From positions 46,369 through 110,368 of the forward strand of contig JBEEOW010000011.1 of NCBI GenBank assembly GCA_041191405.1: a DNA stretch of 64,000 nucleotides. Reading direction: 5' to 3'. The notes beneath the pieces are model-generated. The model had not been told where the DNA came from, did no database searches, and saw only the letters and a program-made list of their open reading frames with translations. Both the position numbers and the translations under genes were made by a program. This document shows, piece by piece, positions 7,564 to 16,167 of this stretch (position 1 is its first letter; the number at the start of each line of letters is the position of its first letter). The stretch comes from JBEEOW01 sp041191405 (GTDB taxonomy: Bacteria; Bacteroidota; Bacteroidia; Cytophagales; UBA9547).

Positions 7564-8349
7564 TTAGTATTGCCTACCAAATTTGGTTGGTTCATTTAAG
7601 TCAATCCAAAATACATGTGTAGGTTCACCTTCATCTTGTTTTCCATTTGAATTTGTATCTAATTGAGCAAAAACATACATAAAATCTTTTGCTAAATCAT
7701 ATTCAGACTTAATTACAGAATAATTTTCAGGTATTAATAATTTCACTTTTTCACCTTTGATATTGAATAAAAACAACCTTCTTAAATCTGATTGATTTAT
7801 AAAACCGTCTTTATTTGTATCCTCATTATAAGCCGAAATCATAAAGTAATTTCTACTGATTGGCTTAAAATTCAATGTATCGTTTAAAAGTGTGGGATAA
7901 TAAAGTGTTTTTATTAATACAGGTTTTTCAAAAAAATAGTTGGTTTTGTTTTCTTTAATGTCGAAATGCGATACATTAACTAAATTATAACCAGTAACAG
8001 CCTCAAATCCTGGCATAATATGGTTATTCCAATTATTGCCATTTTTAATTTCATTGTCTTCATATTTAGAATAAAAATTATTTGATCCAATAAAAGATTT
8101 TGTATTGTTTTTATTATAATTTACTTTATAAATAGTTGTTAATCTTACATTTGAGTTACCAGTTAACAATACACTACTTGGGCGAGTATCAAACTTTAAA
8201 GAATCTTTATTAAGACCTTCAATTTTTGAATTATCGCCATTATTGACATTAGTACTTACTTGAAAACCTTTGTCTTTAATTTTAGTATTTCTAGCACAAT
8301 TTGTAAATAGAACTACAATCGAACAATACAATAACAATCTATATTTCAT
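7564..8349 (-). CDS. Lipoprotein with two EF-hand-like calcium-binding loops
   Basis: The 261-residue product starts with a signal peptide ending in a lipobox (LFTNC, Cys18), so it should be an outer-membrane or periplasmic lipoprotein. Near the C-terminus there are two 12-residue loops of the form DxNxDGxIxxxD: DTNKDGFINQSD at 177-188 matches the EF-hand loop at every ligand position, and DTNSNGKQDEGE at 231-242 is close. I do not recognise the rest, which is Asn/Lys-rich and probably beta-structured. A calcium-dependent role in the envelope is an inference. It stands alone, convergent with the BatC-like gene. Confidence 0.7.
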   Translation of the reverse strand: MKYRLLLYCSIVVLFTNCARNTKIKDKGFQVSTNVNNGDNSKIEGLNKDSLKFDTRPSSVLLTGNSNVRLTTIYKVNYNKNNTKSFIGSNNFYSKYEDNEIKNGNNWNNHIMPGFEAVTGYNLVNVSHFDIKENKTNYFFEKPVLIKTLYYPTLLNDTLNFKPISRNYFMISAYNEDTNKDGFINQSDLRRLFLFNIKGEKVKLLIPENYSVIKSEYDLAKDFMYVFAQLDTNSNGKQDEGEPTHVFWIDLNEPTKFGRQY

Positions 8350-8385
8350 TTATTGGGTATAATGAAGGTTTTAAAGATATTTAAA

Positions 8386-8422
8386 ACAAAAAACTACCAA
8401 AAAATTAAATTCTTGGTAGTTT
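8386..8422 (-). terminator. Terminator after the glycosyltransferase operon
   Basis: Arms AAACTACCA and TTGGTAGTTT pair around an AT-rich loop; on the minus strand a T-run follows. It lies 19 bases past the stop of the glycosyltransferase gene. Confidence 0.7.
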
Positions 8423-8440
8423 AAGTTAAATGTAAAGCGA

Positions 8441-9424
8441 TTACAAACCAATCTGTTCGGCGATGCCGTAATCGTCTTTTTTGTGAGAATCTATATTGAG
8501 CATTTCGCCAATAAAGCCTGCTAAAAACAATTGAATCCCTCCTAAAGCTGATACTAAAGAGATATAAAACAATGGATTAGATGTTGTTTCTCTATATGGC
8601 AAATGATAATGTAAGCAATATTGTTTGTTCAATAACAAGAAAATTGTAATCAGAAATCCTAGCAAAAATGCCAAACTACCTAATACACCAAAAAAGTGCA
8701 TTGGGCGTTTTTTGAATTTTGATACAAAGGTGATTGAAAGTAAATCTAGGAATCCGAAAACGAAACGTTCTAATCCAAATTTAGTAACTCCGTATTTACG
8801 GGCTCTGTGTTGAACTGATTTCTCTCCTATTTTTGCAAATCCTTGCCATTTTGCAATTACAGGTATATAACGGTGCATTTCACCAAATAAATCTATTCGT
8901 TTTACTACTTGGTGTTTATAAGCTTTTAAACCACAGTTAAAATCATGCAGGTTGTTTATGCCCGACATTTTACGTGTAGCCCAGTTAAATAATTTCGTTG
9001 GGATTGTTTTTGAAAGTGGGTCGTAACGCTTTTCTTTCCAACCAGACACTAAGTCCAAACCATCTACTTTGATCATTTTGTATAAATCTGGAATTTCATC
9101 TGGACTATCCTGTAAATCAGCATCCATAGTAATTACCACATCGCCTTTTGTAGCTTTAAAGCCAACATGCAATGCTGCAGATTTACCGTAATTTCTAACA
9201 AATTTAATCCCTTTTACATGAGGGTTTTCAGCTGCAATTTTTTCAACAACTTCCCATGAATTGTCTTTACTACCATCATCAACCAATATAACTTCGTAAG
9301 TAAAGTTATTATCAATCATCACCTTACGAATCCAATCGCAAAGTTCAGGCAATGATTCCTCTTCGTTATAAAGTGGAATAACAACGCTTATTTGTAATTT
9401 ATCAGAAGTTTGGGTAGTCGCCAT
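8441..9424 (-). CDS. Family 2 glycosyltransferase, polyprenyl-phosphate type
   Basis: A 327-residue cytoplasmic GT-A domain (VVIPLYNEEESLPEL, VDDGSKDNSW, and MDADLQDSP carrying the metal-binding DxD) is followed by two C-terminal membrane helices, as in enzymes that load a sugar onto undecaprenyl or dolichyl phosphate (ArnC/GtrB/DPM1 type). I choose ATG 9424, which starts MATTQTSDKLQISVVIP; an upstream ATG at 9463 would extend deep into the preceding gene. The reading frame overlaps the end of the DUF4199 gene by 23 bases, indicating translational coupling. The sugar and its acceptor cannot be read from the sequence. Confidence 0.88.
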   Translation of the reverse strand: MATTQTSDKLQISVVIPLYNEEESLPELCDWIRKVMIDNNFTYEVILVDDGSKDNSWEVVEKIAAENPHVKGIKFVRNYGKSAALHVGFKATKGDVVITMDADLQDSPDEIPDLYKMIKVDGLDLVSGWKEKRYDPLSKTIPTKLFNWATRKMSGINNLHDFNCGLKAYKHQVVKRIDLFGEMHRYIPVIAKWQGFAKIGEKSVQHRARKYGVTKFGLERFVFGFLDLLSITFVSKFKKRPMHFFGVLGSLAFLLGFLITIFLLLNKQYCLHYHLPYRETTSNPLFYISLVSALGGIQLFLAGFIGEMLNIDSHKKDDYGIAEQIGL

Positions 9425-9929
9425 TGTTAGGATTTGTTGGTGATTTTCTAAGCATGATACCAATCATAGGTGTTAACATCATTATGTTTAACATCATTGA
9501 AAATACTATGCTTGTAAAAAGAAAAGAAACACTATTTTGATTAATAATTTCAACTGTTTGATTTACTTCATTTGATTTAAATCCATTTTCAATCAATTGA
9601 TTTTTAAGCAATAATATTGTTGCAGATAATTCTTCAGGACGAATTGTATGTAAAACATAATCAATATATGCTGCTCCTGCAATTGAACCCAAAAGCGTAA
9701 TTATCAATGATATTTTAAGAACTTGTTTGAAAGTTATAAATCCACCAGAATAACGCTTGTAATCAATTACTGTAAATATAATTGCTCCGATTACAATAAC
9801 GGTATAAATAGTTGATAAATTGTCTAATCCGTTTGGTACATTACTAAATTGAACCAAAAACGAAATTGCTAACACTGCCAAAGCAGTTACAAAAGCGTAT
9901 TTTAAAGTCCAAATTCTAATTTTTATCAT
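9402..9929 (-). CDS. DUF4199 family membrane protein (second copy)
   Basis: 175 residues with four predicted membrane helices. It is similar in size and layout to the neighbouring gene at 9951, and both fit the DUF4199 family, which sits next to glycosyltransferase 2 and dihydroorotase-like genes in many Bacteroidota. The function of the family is unknown. It ends inside the start of the glycosyltransferase gene and begins 21 bases after the other copy, so it is in the middle of the operon. Confidence 0.75.
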   Translation of the reverse strand: MIKIRIWTLKYAFVTALAVLAISFLVQFSNVPNGLDNLSTIYTVIVIGAIIFTVIDYKRYSGGFITFKQVLKISLIITLLGSIAGAAYIDYVLHTIRPEELSATILLLKNQLIENGFKSNEVNQTVEIINQNSVSFLFTSIVFSMMLNIMMLTPMIGIMLRKSPTNPNNGDYPNF

Positions 9930-9950
9930 TTTGTTATTTATAAATATACC

Positions 9951-10511
9951 TTATTTCTTTTTCTTTTCAGTCTCTTCTCTTGTATCCAATGCCACCACAT
10001 CGGTTCTTCTAAAGAAAACACCTAAAGCAATTACTGGAACAGTTAAAATAAATCCTTTTTTAATGAATTCATCAATAGCGATGTGAATTGGTTTGGTGTT
10101 AGCTAAATTTTTCAATATCAATTCATATTCTTTGATATTGGCTCTATCAGCAAATACAGCTGCTTCTTGCGTTGCAATATGTAAATCAAATACTTGTGGA
10201 AACCAGCTCGACATTGCAAAATACATCAATATTGAATACAATACCACAGATACAACTGAAATAGTCAAAGCAATTCCTGCCCCTTGGAAGAATATAAATT
10301 CTTGTTCGGCCAATAAAAAACGATAATACCAAACGCCTGCACCTATAAAAAAGGCAATAATTACTATTTCTAATAAATGTACAGAACTAAATGGGTACAC
10401 TCCGATTCCCATTATAAAAACGAAAAACAAAAAACTATTTAACGCTGCCAAAGCTCCAAATACTAATGTGGTAGCTAAAAACGGACGTTCACTAAATATT
10501 GAATTAAACAT
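9951..10511 (-). CDS. DUF4199 family membrane protein (first copy)
   Basis: 186 residues with four hydrophobic helices (near residues 13-40, 47-66, 76-99 and 152-167) and a charged Lys/Glu tail. The pairing with a second DUF4199 gene and the genes around it are typical for Bacteroidota. It follows the dihydroorotase-like gene by 11 bases. No catalytic motif is visible; a role in supporting the membrane glycosyltransferase is only suggested by context. Confidence 0.75.
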   Translation of the reverse strand: MFNSIFSERPFLATTLVFGALAALNSFLFFVFIMGIGVYPFSSVHLLEIVIIAFFIGAGVWYYRFLLAEQEFIFFQGAGIALTISVVSVVLYSILMYFAMSSWFPQVFDLHIATQEAAVFADRANIKEYELILKNLANTKPIHIAIDEFIKKGFILTVPVIALGVFFRRTDVVALDTREETEKKKK

Positions 10512-10522
10512 TTATGGTTATT

Positions 10523-11782
10523 TTAATTGATAACTAATTGATTTTTATTGATTACAGCTTTTACTTTTCCTTTGAAAGTTTTACCAATAAAAGGTGTATT
10601 CAATGATTTTGATTTAACATCCTTTTCTGTGAAAGTCCAATTTTCGTCAGTTGAGAATAAAGTTAAGTTTGCCTTCGCTCCTACTTCAATTGTTGGAACT
10701 TCTATTTTTAACAATTCTCTTGAAGTAATTGAAAGTATGTTAACTAGCTTATCAACAGGAATTTTACCCACAGTATTTAAAGCTGCAAAAGCAGTTTGTA
10801 AACCTAACATTCCAAATTCAGCTTGGTCAAATTCAAGCTTTTTTGATTCTTCGTCTTGTGGTGTATGGTCAGTAACAATTAAATCTATAATATCCTCATT
10901 TACAGCTTTCCAAAGTGCAGTTTGTGTTTCTTTACTTCTTAAAGGCGGATTTACTTTTAAGTTTGTATCAAAAGTATTTAAATCCTTATCGGTAAATAAT
11001 AAATGATGAACTGCAACATCACAAGTTACGTTAAGTCCTTGTTTTTTAGCAGCTTTAATTAATTCAATTGATTTAGGACTTGAAATACGTGAAAAATGAA
11101 TTCTACCACCTGCATATTTTAATAACTCTATATCTCGAGCTACAATTAATTCTTCAGCAAGTTTTGGTATTCCTTTTAAGCCTAAAAATGTACTTACTTT
11201 ACCTTCGTTAATTTGTCCGTGTAAAGTTAAAGTTGTTTCCTCAGCATGTTGAATCAACAATCCATCAACTAATTGCAAGTATTGCAAACTTCTAACCAAA
11301 ACACCTGGGTGCCAAATAGGTTTGTTTGCATCTGTAAAAGCCACAGCACCAGCATGATGTAAATCAAGCATCTCTGTCATTTCCTCCCCTTTTGCACCTA
11401 AAGTTACAAAAGCCATAGGATGAACTGAAACTGGACCAACTGCCGAATTTTTAATATAATGAACTGTTTCTTTGTGTTCTACAGCAGGTTTTGTATTTGG
11501 CAACACTGCAACATCAGTGTATCCACCAAAGGCAGCCGCTGCACAACCCGAACGAATATCTTCTTTGTGTTCAAAACCTGGGTCTCTAAAACTTGAACGA
11601 ATATCGCACCAGCCAATACTTAATTTCAAACCATCAGCGGGAATAACTGTAGCATTTTCCTCTGCATGTAGGTTATTACCTATCGCAGTGATAACACCAT
11701 TAGTAATTTGAACATCAAGTACTTGTCCGTTATAATTTGAACGAGAATCAATAATCTCCGCCGATTTAATAAGTATATTCAT
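10523..11782 (-). CDS. Dihydroorotase-like protein lacking the metal-binding HxH motif (PyrC-prime type)
   Basis: The 419-residue protein is full length for a type I dihydroorotase and keeps much of the fold: LPNTKP, LIQHAEE, VHHLLF, NPPLRS and VTDHTPQDEESK. However, the N-terminal metal motif, normally DxHxHxREPG, reads D60-I-R-S-S-F-R-D-P-G69, so both histidines are replaced (Arg62, Ser64). With the binuclear zinc site lost it is probably not a working dihydroorotase. Comparable inactive homologs in other bacteria serve as structural partners of aspartate transcarbamoylase, and pyrB is about 2.7 kb away on the other strand. It overlaps the BatA-like gene upstream by one base, so the cluster is cotranscribed. 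Confidence 0.85.
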   Translation of the reverse strand: MNILIKSAEIIDSRSNYNGQVLDVQITNGVITAIGNNLHAEENATVIPADGLKLSIGWCDIRSSFRDPGFEHKEDIRSGCAAAAFGGYTDVAVLPNTKPAVEHKETVHYIKNSAVGPVSVHPMAFVTLGAKGEEMTEMLDLHHAGAVAFTDANKPIWHPGVLVRSLQYLQLVDGLLIQHAEETTLTLHGQINEGKVSTFLGLKGIPKLAEELIVARDIELLKYAGGRIHFSRISSPKSIELIKAAKKQGLNVTCDVAVHHLLFTDKDLNTFDTNLKVNPPLRSKETQTALWKAVNEDIIDLIVTDHTPQDEESKKLEFDQAEFGMLGLQTAFAALNTVGKIPVDKLVNILSITSRELLKIEVPTIEVGAKANLTLFSTDENWTFTEKDVKSKSLNTPFIGKTFKGKVKAVINKNQLVIN

Positions 11783-13827
11783 TACTGTTTTTTAATTTTT
11801 GTTCCCAAAGGAAAATATTTAACCAACACAATTTCGGATAGCAAAGCTACTAAAGCTAACAACAGAAACCAACGCCAAAGTGAAATTCCCAATTGCGATG
11901 CCTGTAATTCGCTAGCAAGGTCGTTTTTTTCTGCACCTTCAAATATCTTTATATTTTTTTGTTTTAAAAACATTGTTTTTAATTCTTGTTCCGAATAGCA
12001 TGATAAATCACTTTCTTTGCCATCAGTATTGAATGCTAAAATATTCAACAATTGTTTATGTTGCGTTAAGTTGTAATATCCTGATTTTAATGCCAATGCA
12101 GGAATTTGCATGGTTAAAATGCCGTCGTTAAACTGCTGATAAGGCACCATTTCAGTTTCATTTGAAACTAATTTACAAGGCTCATCTAAATTAAATTTAT
12201 ACAAAGGAACTGAAATATTTTTTTCGGAAAATTTAAACGCAACAGCTGATGGTTGCATAGCTTGGAATGCCAAACGATACATAATTGGCACAAATACAGC
12301 GTGTTTAGCTAAATCTGTTGCAGTATTTGTTAAACATGCACTTGAGATATAAACATTTCCTTTTCCTATGCTAAATCTCTTTAAAACTGTATTTCCATTT
12401 TGTAGAGAAATTAAACTTTCGCCGCCAACCGGTAAATTAATTACAGGCTGAATATTTGGCATGGCTTCTTTTCCTGTAACTTTCTCAAAAATATGATGAT
12501 ACAAAGGATTTTCAATATTCAACATTTGCATTTGTGATGATTTTGCATTGTTTTGAATACTAAGTCCTGATAGATTTAAGGTGTTTGCAAATGATTGTAA
12601 ACTTGCATCTTGTGGTTTTTCTGATGGAAATAAAACTATACTTGCTCCAGCTTTAGCTTTATCAATCAATGTTTTAGCCAATGTTGATGATGCTAAATCA
12701 AAATCTTGAATAACCACCAAACCTGACTCTTTTAATTGTTTGTAATTAATGTTATTTAAAGTTGAACTTGAATGTATAAAGAAGTTTTTACCTGAATACA
12801 CTTTATCTACATAACTATTATTCAATGCACTAGCAGTAAATACAGGTAAAGGAGTTGCAGCTCTGAGCGTAAAATAAAATTCATTATCAAAAATTATCGG
12901 ACTATCATTTAATTTAATCACCGCTTTTTTGAATTTATTATCATTCAATACAAAATCAAATTTGATAATTTGCTTGTCTTTTTCAGTTGCAGAAACGCTA
13001 GCAGTACTTACCAAAGCATTTTCTATTAAAAAATCAGCTTTAATTTTTGCACCAACTTTTAAACCGTGATAATTAACTCTTACAAACAAAGAATTAGTTA
13101 TTCCTGGTTGAACAAATGGTTGCTCAAGCCAAACCGAATCAGCATATACATTTGCTTGGTTTGGTACATTTATAGGAATTAAATTAATTTCTGTATTTGC
13201 TGATAAAGAATTTAATGTTTGCTTTAAGTCACCGAGTGTAGCTTTCTGAAAATCAGATAAAATATATAATTTTTTCTTTCCCATTTCAGCATCTAAAGCA
13301 TTTTGCTGACGAGCAATAATTTCTTTTAAACTACGAGTTTGAGCTGAAAGTTTTGATTCAGTTAATCTATCTGAAAATTGTTTTGGAGAAAGTAAATATT
13401 GGTCTTTTCCTTCAAAATTATTATCAAGATATTGCAATTTAGTATTTTGAGATAAAGTATTTACCCAATTACCAACTTGCGACAAAGCCATATTGTGTGC
13501 ATTTTGCCCAGCAACATTACCTTGCATACTTAATGAATTGTCGATATAAATACTCAATGCCCTACTTGGTGCTTCTTTTGTGTTAACATTTGGAATAAAG
13601 GGTTGAGCAAATGCAAGTACTAAAGCCGTAATTGCAATAAATCTTGCAATCAAAACCCACCAATGTTTTAATTTATATCCCTTATGTGAACTTTGTTGAA
13701 GGGTCAAAAGTAAGCGCACATTGGTGAAGTACACACGCTTAGGACGCTGAAAATCAAAAAAATGTATAATTATTGGCACTGCCAAAGCAGTTAATGCCCA
13801 CAATATAGTTGGATTAATAAAGTTCAT
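11782..13827 (-). CDS. BatA-domain membrane protein with degenerate VWA domain
   Basis: The 681-residue protein starts with the double-membrane-spanning BatA domain (helices near residues 8-24 and 56-79, separated by the basic FQRPKRVYFTNVRLL stretch). A VWA-like domain with DNSLS at residues 96-100 follows, then a long periplasmic region and a final membrane helix with a short basic tail. This is the typical large BatA-like protein found next to dihydroorotase-like genes in Bacteroidota. It is first in a minus-strand operon with the dihydroorotase-like gene, two DUF4199 genes and a glycosyltransferase. The function is unknown; an envelope scaffold is the best guess. Confidence 0.82.
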   Translation of the reverse strand: MNFINPTILWALTALAVPIIIHFFDFQRPKRVYFTNVRLLLTLQQSSHKGYKLKHWWVLIARFIAITALVLAFAQPFIPNVNTKEAPSRALSIYIDNSLSMQGNVAGQNAHNMALSQVGNWVNTLSQNTKLQYLDNNFEGKDQYLLSPKQFSDRLTESKLSAQTRSLKEIIARQQNALDAEMGKKKLYILSDFQKATLGDLKQTLNSLSANTEINLIPINVPNQANVYADSVWLEQPFVQPGITNSLFVRVNYHGLKVGAKIKADFLIENALVSTASVSATEKDKQIIKFDFVLNDNKFKKAVIKLNDSPIIFDNEFYFTLRAATPLPVFTASALNNSYVDKVYSGKNFFIHSSSTLNNINYKQLKESGLVVIQDFDLASSTLAKTLIDKAKAGASIVLFPSEKPQDASLQSFANTLNLSGLSIQNNAKSSQMQMLNIENPLYHHIFEKVTGKEAMPNIQPVINLPVGGESLISLQNGNTVLKRFSIGKGNVYISSACLTNTATDLAKHAVFVPIMYRLAFQAMQPSAVAFKFSEKNISVPLYKFNLDEPCKLVSNETEMVPYQQFNDGILTMQIPALALKSGYYNLTQHKQLLNILAFNTDGKESDLSCYSEQELKTMFLKQKNIKIFEGAEKNDLASELQASQLGISLWRWFLLLALVALLSEIVLVKYFPLGTKIKKQ

Positions 13828-13864
13828 ACAGCTACGAATTTAGGCTTTTTCATTGATTTTTTAC

Positions 13865-13872
13865 TACATTTG
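13865..13872 (+). promoter_or_regulatory. Candidate -7 box (TACATTTG) of pyrR-pyrB
   Basis: Exact match to TAnnTTTG, 19 bases before the pyrR ATG. A -33 element is not convincing. The leader is too short to hold a PyrR-type attenuator. Confidence 0.4.
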
Positions 13873-13891
13873 CTATGTCTAATCTTAACAA

Positions 13892-14431
13892 ATGTATAAA
13901 CTTAATATACTCGACAAAAAGCTCATCAAAATCACGATCAGTAGATTGTGCCAGCAGCTTATTGAAAATCACCAAGATTTTAGAGATACAGTCATTCTAG
14001 GCATCCAACCAAGAGGTGCATTTTTGGCTGCAAGAATCCAAAAAGAGCTTAAATTACTCACTGGTTTAACTATTCCTTTGGGTAAATTAGACATTACTTT
14101 TCACCGTGACGATTACCGCAGAAGGGAATTTGCAGCAAGCAGTTACCCAATGGATATTCCGTTTGTGATAGAAAATAAAAATGTAATATTAATTGATGAT
14201 GTACTTTACACTGGTAGAACTATCAAAGCTGCATTGGAAGCAATGGCAGCATTTGGCAGACCAACTACTGTGGAGTTATTAGTTCTTATCAACAGAAAAT
14301 ATTCTCGTGAATTACCAATTAGTGCCAACTATGTAGGTAAAAGCGTAAATAGTTTGGCAAGCGAAAAAGTGATTGTCGAGCTAAAAGAATCAGAAAACAA
14401 GGAAGATGGTGTTTGGCTTATTCAACAATAA
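13892..14431 (+). CDS. pyrR: PyrR-type bifunctional pyrimidine regulator / uracil phosphoribosyltransferase
   Basis: 179 residues, the usual length, with the PRPP-binding motif VILIDDVLYTGRT at 98-110 and the family segments GIQPRGAFLAARI (37-49) and DITFHRDDYRR (67-77). PyrR proteins bind pyr mRNA in some bacteria and have uracil phosphoribosyltransferase activity. Here the gene sits five bases upstream of pyrB. The short leader leaves no room for an attenuator in front of pyrR itself, so regulation by RNA binding is not shown by the sequence. Confidence 0.93.
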   Translation: MYKLNILDKKLIKITISRLCQQLIENHQDFRDTVILGIQPRGAFLAARIQKELKLLTGLTIPLGKLDITFHRDDYRRREFAASSYPMDIPFVIENKNVILIDDVLYTGRTIKAALEAMAAFGRPTTVELLVLINRKYSRELPISANYVGKSVNSLASEKVIVELKESENKEDGVWLIQQ

Positions 14432-14436
14432 TTAAG

Positions 14437-15369
14437 ATGCAAAAACAACTAAGTGTAAAACATTTATTAGGTATCAAAGACCTTACTAAAGATGATATTA
14501 ACCTTATCTTAGATACTGCTACTAATTTTAAAGAAGTAATAAACCGACCTATCAAAAAAGTACCTTCACTACGTGATGTTACTATAGCCAATGTTTTTTT
14601 CGAAAACTCTACTCGTACTCGTCTTTCATTTGAATTAGCTCAAAAACGTTTATCTGCTGATACCATTAACTTTTCGGCAGCACAGAGTTCAGTTAAAAAA
14701 GGCGAAACTTTGCTTGATACAGTGAACAATATTTTATCTATGAAAGTAGATATGATTGTGATGCGACACGCCTCAGTTGGTGCTCCTCATTTTTTATCGC
14801 AGCATATTAAAGCAAATATTGTAAATGCAGGCGACGGAACCCATGAACACCCTACACAAGCTTTGTTAGATAGTTTTTCAATTAGAGAACGTTTAGGCGA
14901 AGTGGCTGGAAAAAAAGTGTGTATTTTCGGAGATATTTTACACTCAAGAGTAGCATTGTCAAACATTATTTGTTTGCAAAAACAAGGAGCTGAAGTGATG
15001 GTTTGCGGACCAATAACTTTGATTCCAAAATACATCAAAGACCTTGGAGTAAAAGTTGAATTTGATGTACGTAAAGCATTGTTATGGTGTGATGTAGCTA
15101 ACGTTTTGAGAATCCAACTTGAACGTATGCAATTGAAATATTTCCCTTCATTAAGAGAATATTCGCAATACTTTGGAATTAATAAACAATTACTTGAAAG
15201 CTTAAATAAAGAAATTGTAATTATGCACCCAGGTCCAATAAACCGTGGTGTTGAAATTACAAGTGATGTTGCAGATTCTGGTCAATCAATTATACTTGAC
15301 CAAGTTGAAAACGGTGTAGCTGTTCGTATGGCAGCATTGTATTTGCTGGCTGCGGATAAGTCGAAATAG
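14437..15369 (+). CDS. pyrB: Aspartate carbamoyltransferase catalytic subunit
   Basis: 310 residues from ATG 14437; an in-frame TTG at 14413 would overlap pyrR and adds residues without family resemblance. The carbamoyl phosphate site is intact (STRTR at 58-62), as are GDGTHEHPTQALLD and the C-terminal HPGPINRGVEI. It condenses carbamoyl phosphate with aspartate in the second step of pyrimidine synthesis. No regulatory pyrI is adjacent. The dihydroorotase-like protein at 10523 could be its structural partner. Confidence 0.96.
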   Translation: MQKQLSVKHLLGIKDLTKDDINLILDTATNFKEVINRPIKKVPSLRDVTIANVFFENSTRTRLSFELAQKRLSADTINFSAAQSSVKKGETLLDTVNNILSMKVDMIVMRHASVGAPHFLSQHIKANIVNAGDGTHEHPTQALLDSFSIRERLGEVAGKKVCIFGDILHSRVALSNIICLQKQGAEVMVCGPITLIPKYIKDLGVKVEFDVRKALLWCDVANVLRIQLERMQLKYFPSLREYSQYFGINKQLLESLNKEIVIMHPGPINRGVEITSDVADSGQSIILDQVENGVAVRMAALYLLAADKSK

Positions 15370-15417
15370 GAATTAAGACGGAAGACTTAAGATATAAGAT
15401 TAAAGACTTAAAATTTT
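15366..15417. repeat. GACTTAAGA repeat cluster after pyrB
   Basis: Two units of the AAGACTTAAGA family in one orientation, overlapping the pyrB stop codon region, followed by a separate terminator hairpin. Confidence 0.6.
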
Positions 15418-15426
15418 ATAAATTTG

Positions 15427-15456
15427 AAAAGACGCTTATTTGGCGTCTTTTTTTGT
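15427..15456 (+). terminator. Terminator of pyrR-pyrB
   Basis: Hairpin AAAAGACGC / GCGTCTTTTTTT with a seven-base loop and T-run, 58 bases after the pyrB stop. Confidence 0.85.
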
Positions 15457-15527
15457 TACAAAATAATTTGTAGTTTTAAAACTAATTAAATTAATTAACT
15501 GTTTAAAGTTGAATAAATTTTAAGAAG

Positions 15528-15746
15528 ATGGCTGTTCAAATTATAAAAGATGGATTTGGTGAAAATACAGTCGTATTTATCCCAATTAATGATTGGAATA
15601 AAATTACTCAAAAACATGAAGATTTGAGAAATTTAGTAAACTTAAGTCCAAGCCCTAAAATAAAACTTTCAGATTTAGCTGGTAAATTATCAAATCAAAC
15701 TGCATTAAAAATGCAACAATCAATTATTGAAAATAGAAACGAATGA
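15528..15746 (+). CDS. Antitoxin-like small protein paired with a broken PIN toxin
   Basis: The 72-residue product begins MAVQIIKDGFGENTVVFIP and has a short beta N-terminus followed by a helical tail (ALKMQQSIIENRNE), a layout common to antitoxins that accompany PIN-domain (VapC) toxins. The call rests on size and on the PIN-domain remnant starting 29 bases downstream. It appears intact, so it may remain as an orphan antitoxin. Confidence 0.55.
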   Translation: MAVQIIKDGFGENTVVFIPINDWNKITQKHEDLRNLVNLSPSPKIKLSDLAGKLSNQTALKMQQSIIENRNE

Positions 15747-15774
15747 GACGATAGACTAAAGTAAATTTAAGTTT

Positions 15775-16159
15775 ATGAAATATTGACTTGATACAAATAT
15801 TGTTATAAGTTTTTTTAAATTCTTCAATTCCTGAAAATGGAATGTTATTTTTGAATAATATTGTTGATAATGAACCACTAATTTCGATAATTACCAAAAT
15901 AGAATTACTTGGATTCAACTTTAATTCAATAGAAGAACAAGATTTAATGGAATTTTTTGTTAATTCCTCGAAAATTATAAATTTAGATGAAGATATTGTT
16001 AATCAAACTATTAAACTTCGAAAAATTAAAAAGATAAAATTACCTGATGCAATTATTGCAAGTACTGCTATAACATATAATTTTACTTTAATTACTCGAA
16101 ATGTTGCAGATTTTAAAGACATAAAGAATTTAGAATTAGTTAACCCATTTGATATTTAA
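15775..16159 (+). pseudogene. VapC-type PIN-domain toxin, interrupted by a stop codon and a frameshift
   Basis: Reading from ATG 15775 gives MKY, then a TGA stop, then LDTNIVISFF, the typical PIN N-terminus with its first catalytic Asp. The frame then has to shift by one base near the T7 run at 15810-15816 to continue as LNSSIPENGMLFLNN and on to a good PIN C-terminal half from 15842 (KLPDAIIASTAI, the second acidic pair, then LITRNVADFKDI). Two independent lesions make a functional RNase toxin unlikely. The fragment starting at ATG 15842 alone lacks the first catalytic aspartate. Confidence 0.75.
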
Positions 16160-16167
16160 TTTTTTTT

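Noticed and set aside
9425..9463. Upstream ATG for the glycosyltransferase
   Set aside because: It would overlap the DUF4199 gene by 62 bases and add residues unlike the family.
15784..15786. TGA read as tryptophan (alternative genetic code) in the PIN gene
   Set aside because: Other genes in the window end with TGA (for example the BatB-like gene at 6486-6488), and the PIN gene needs a frameshift as well.
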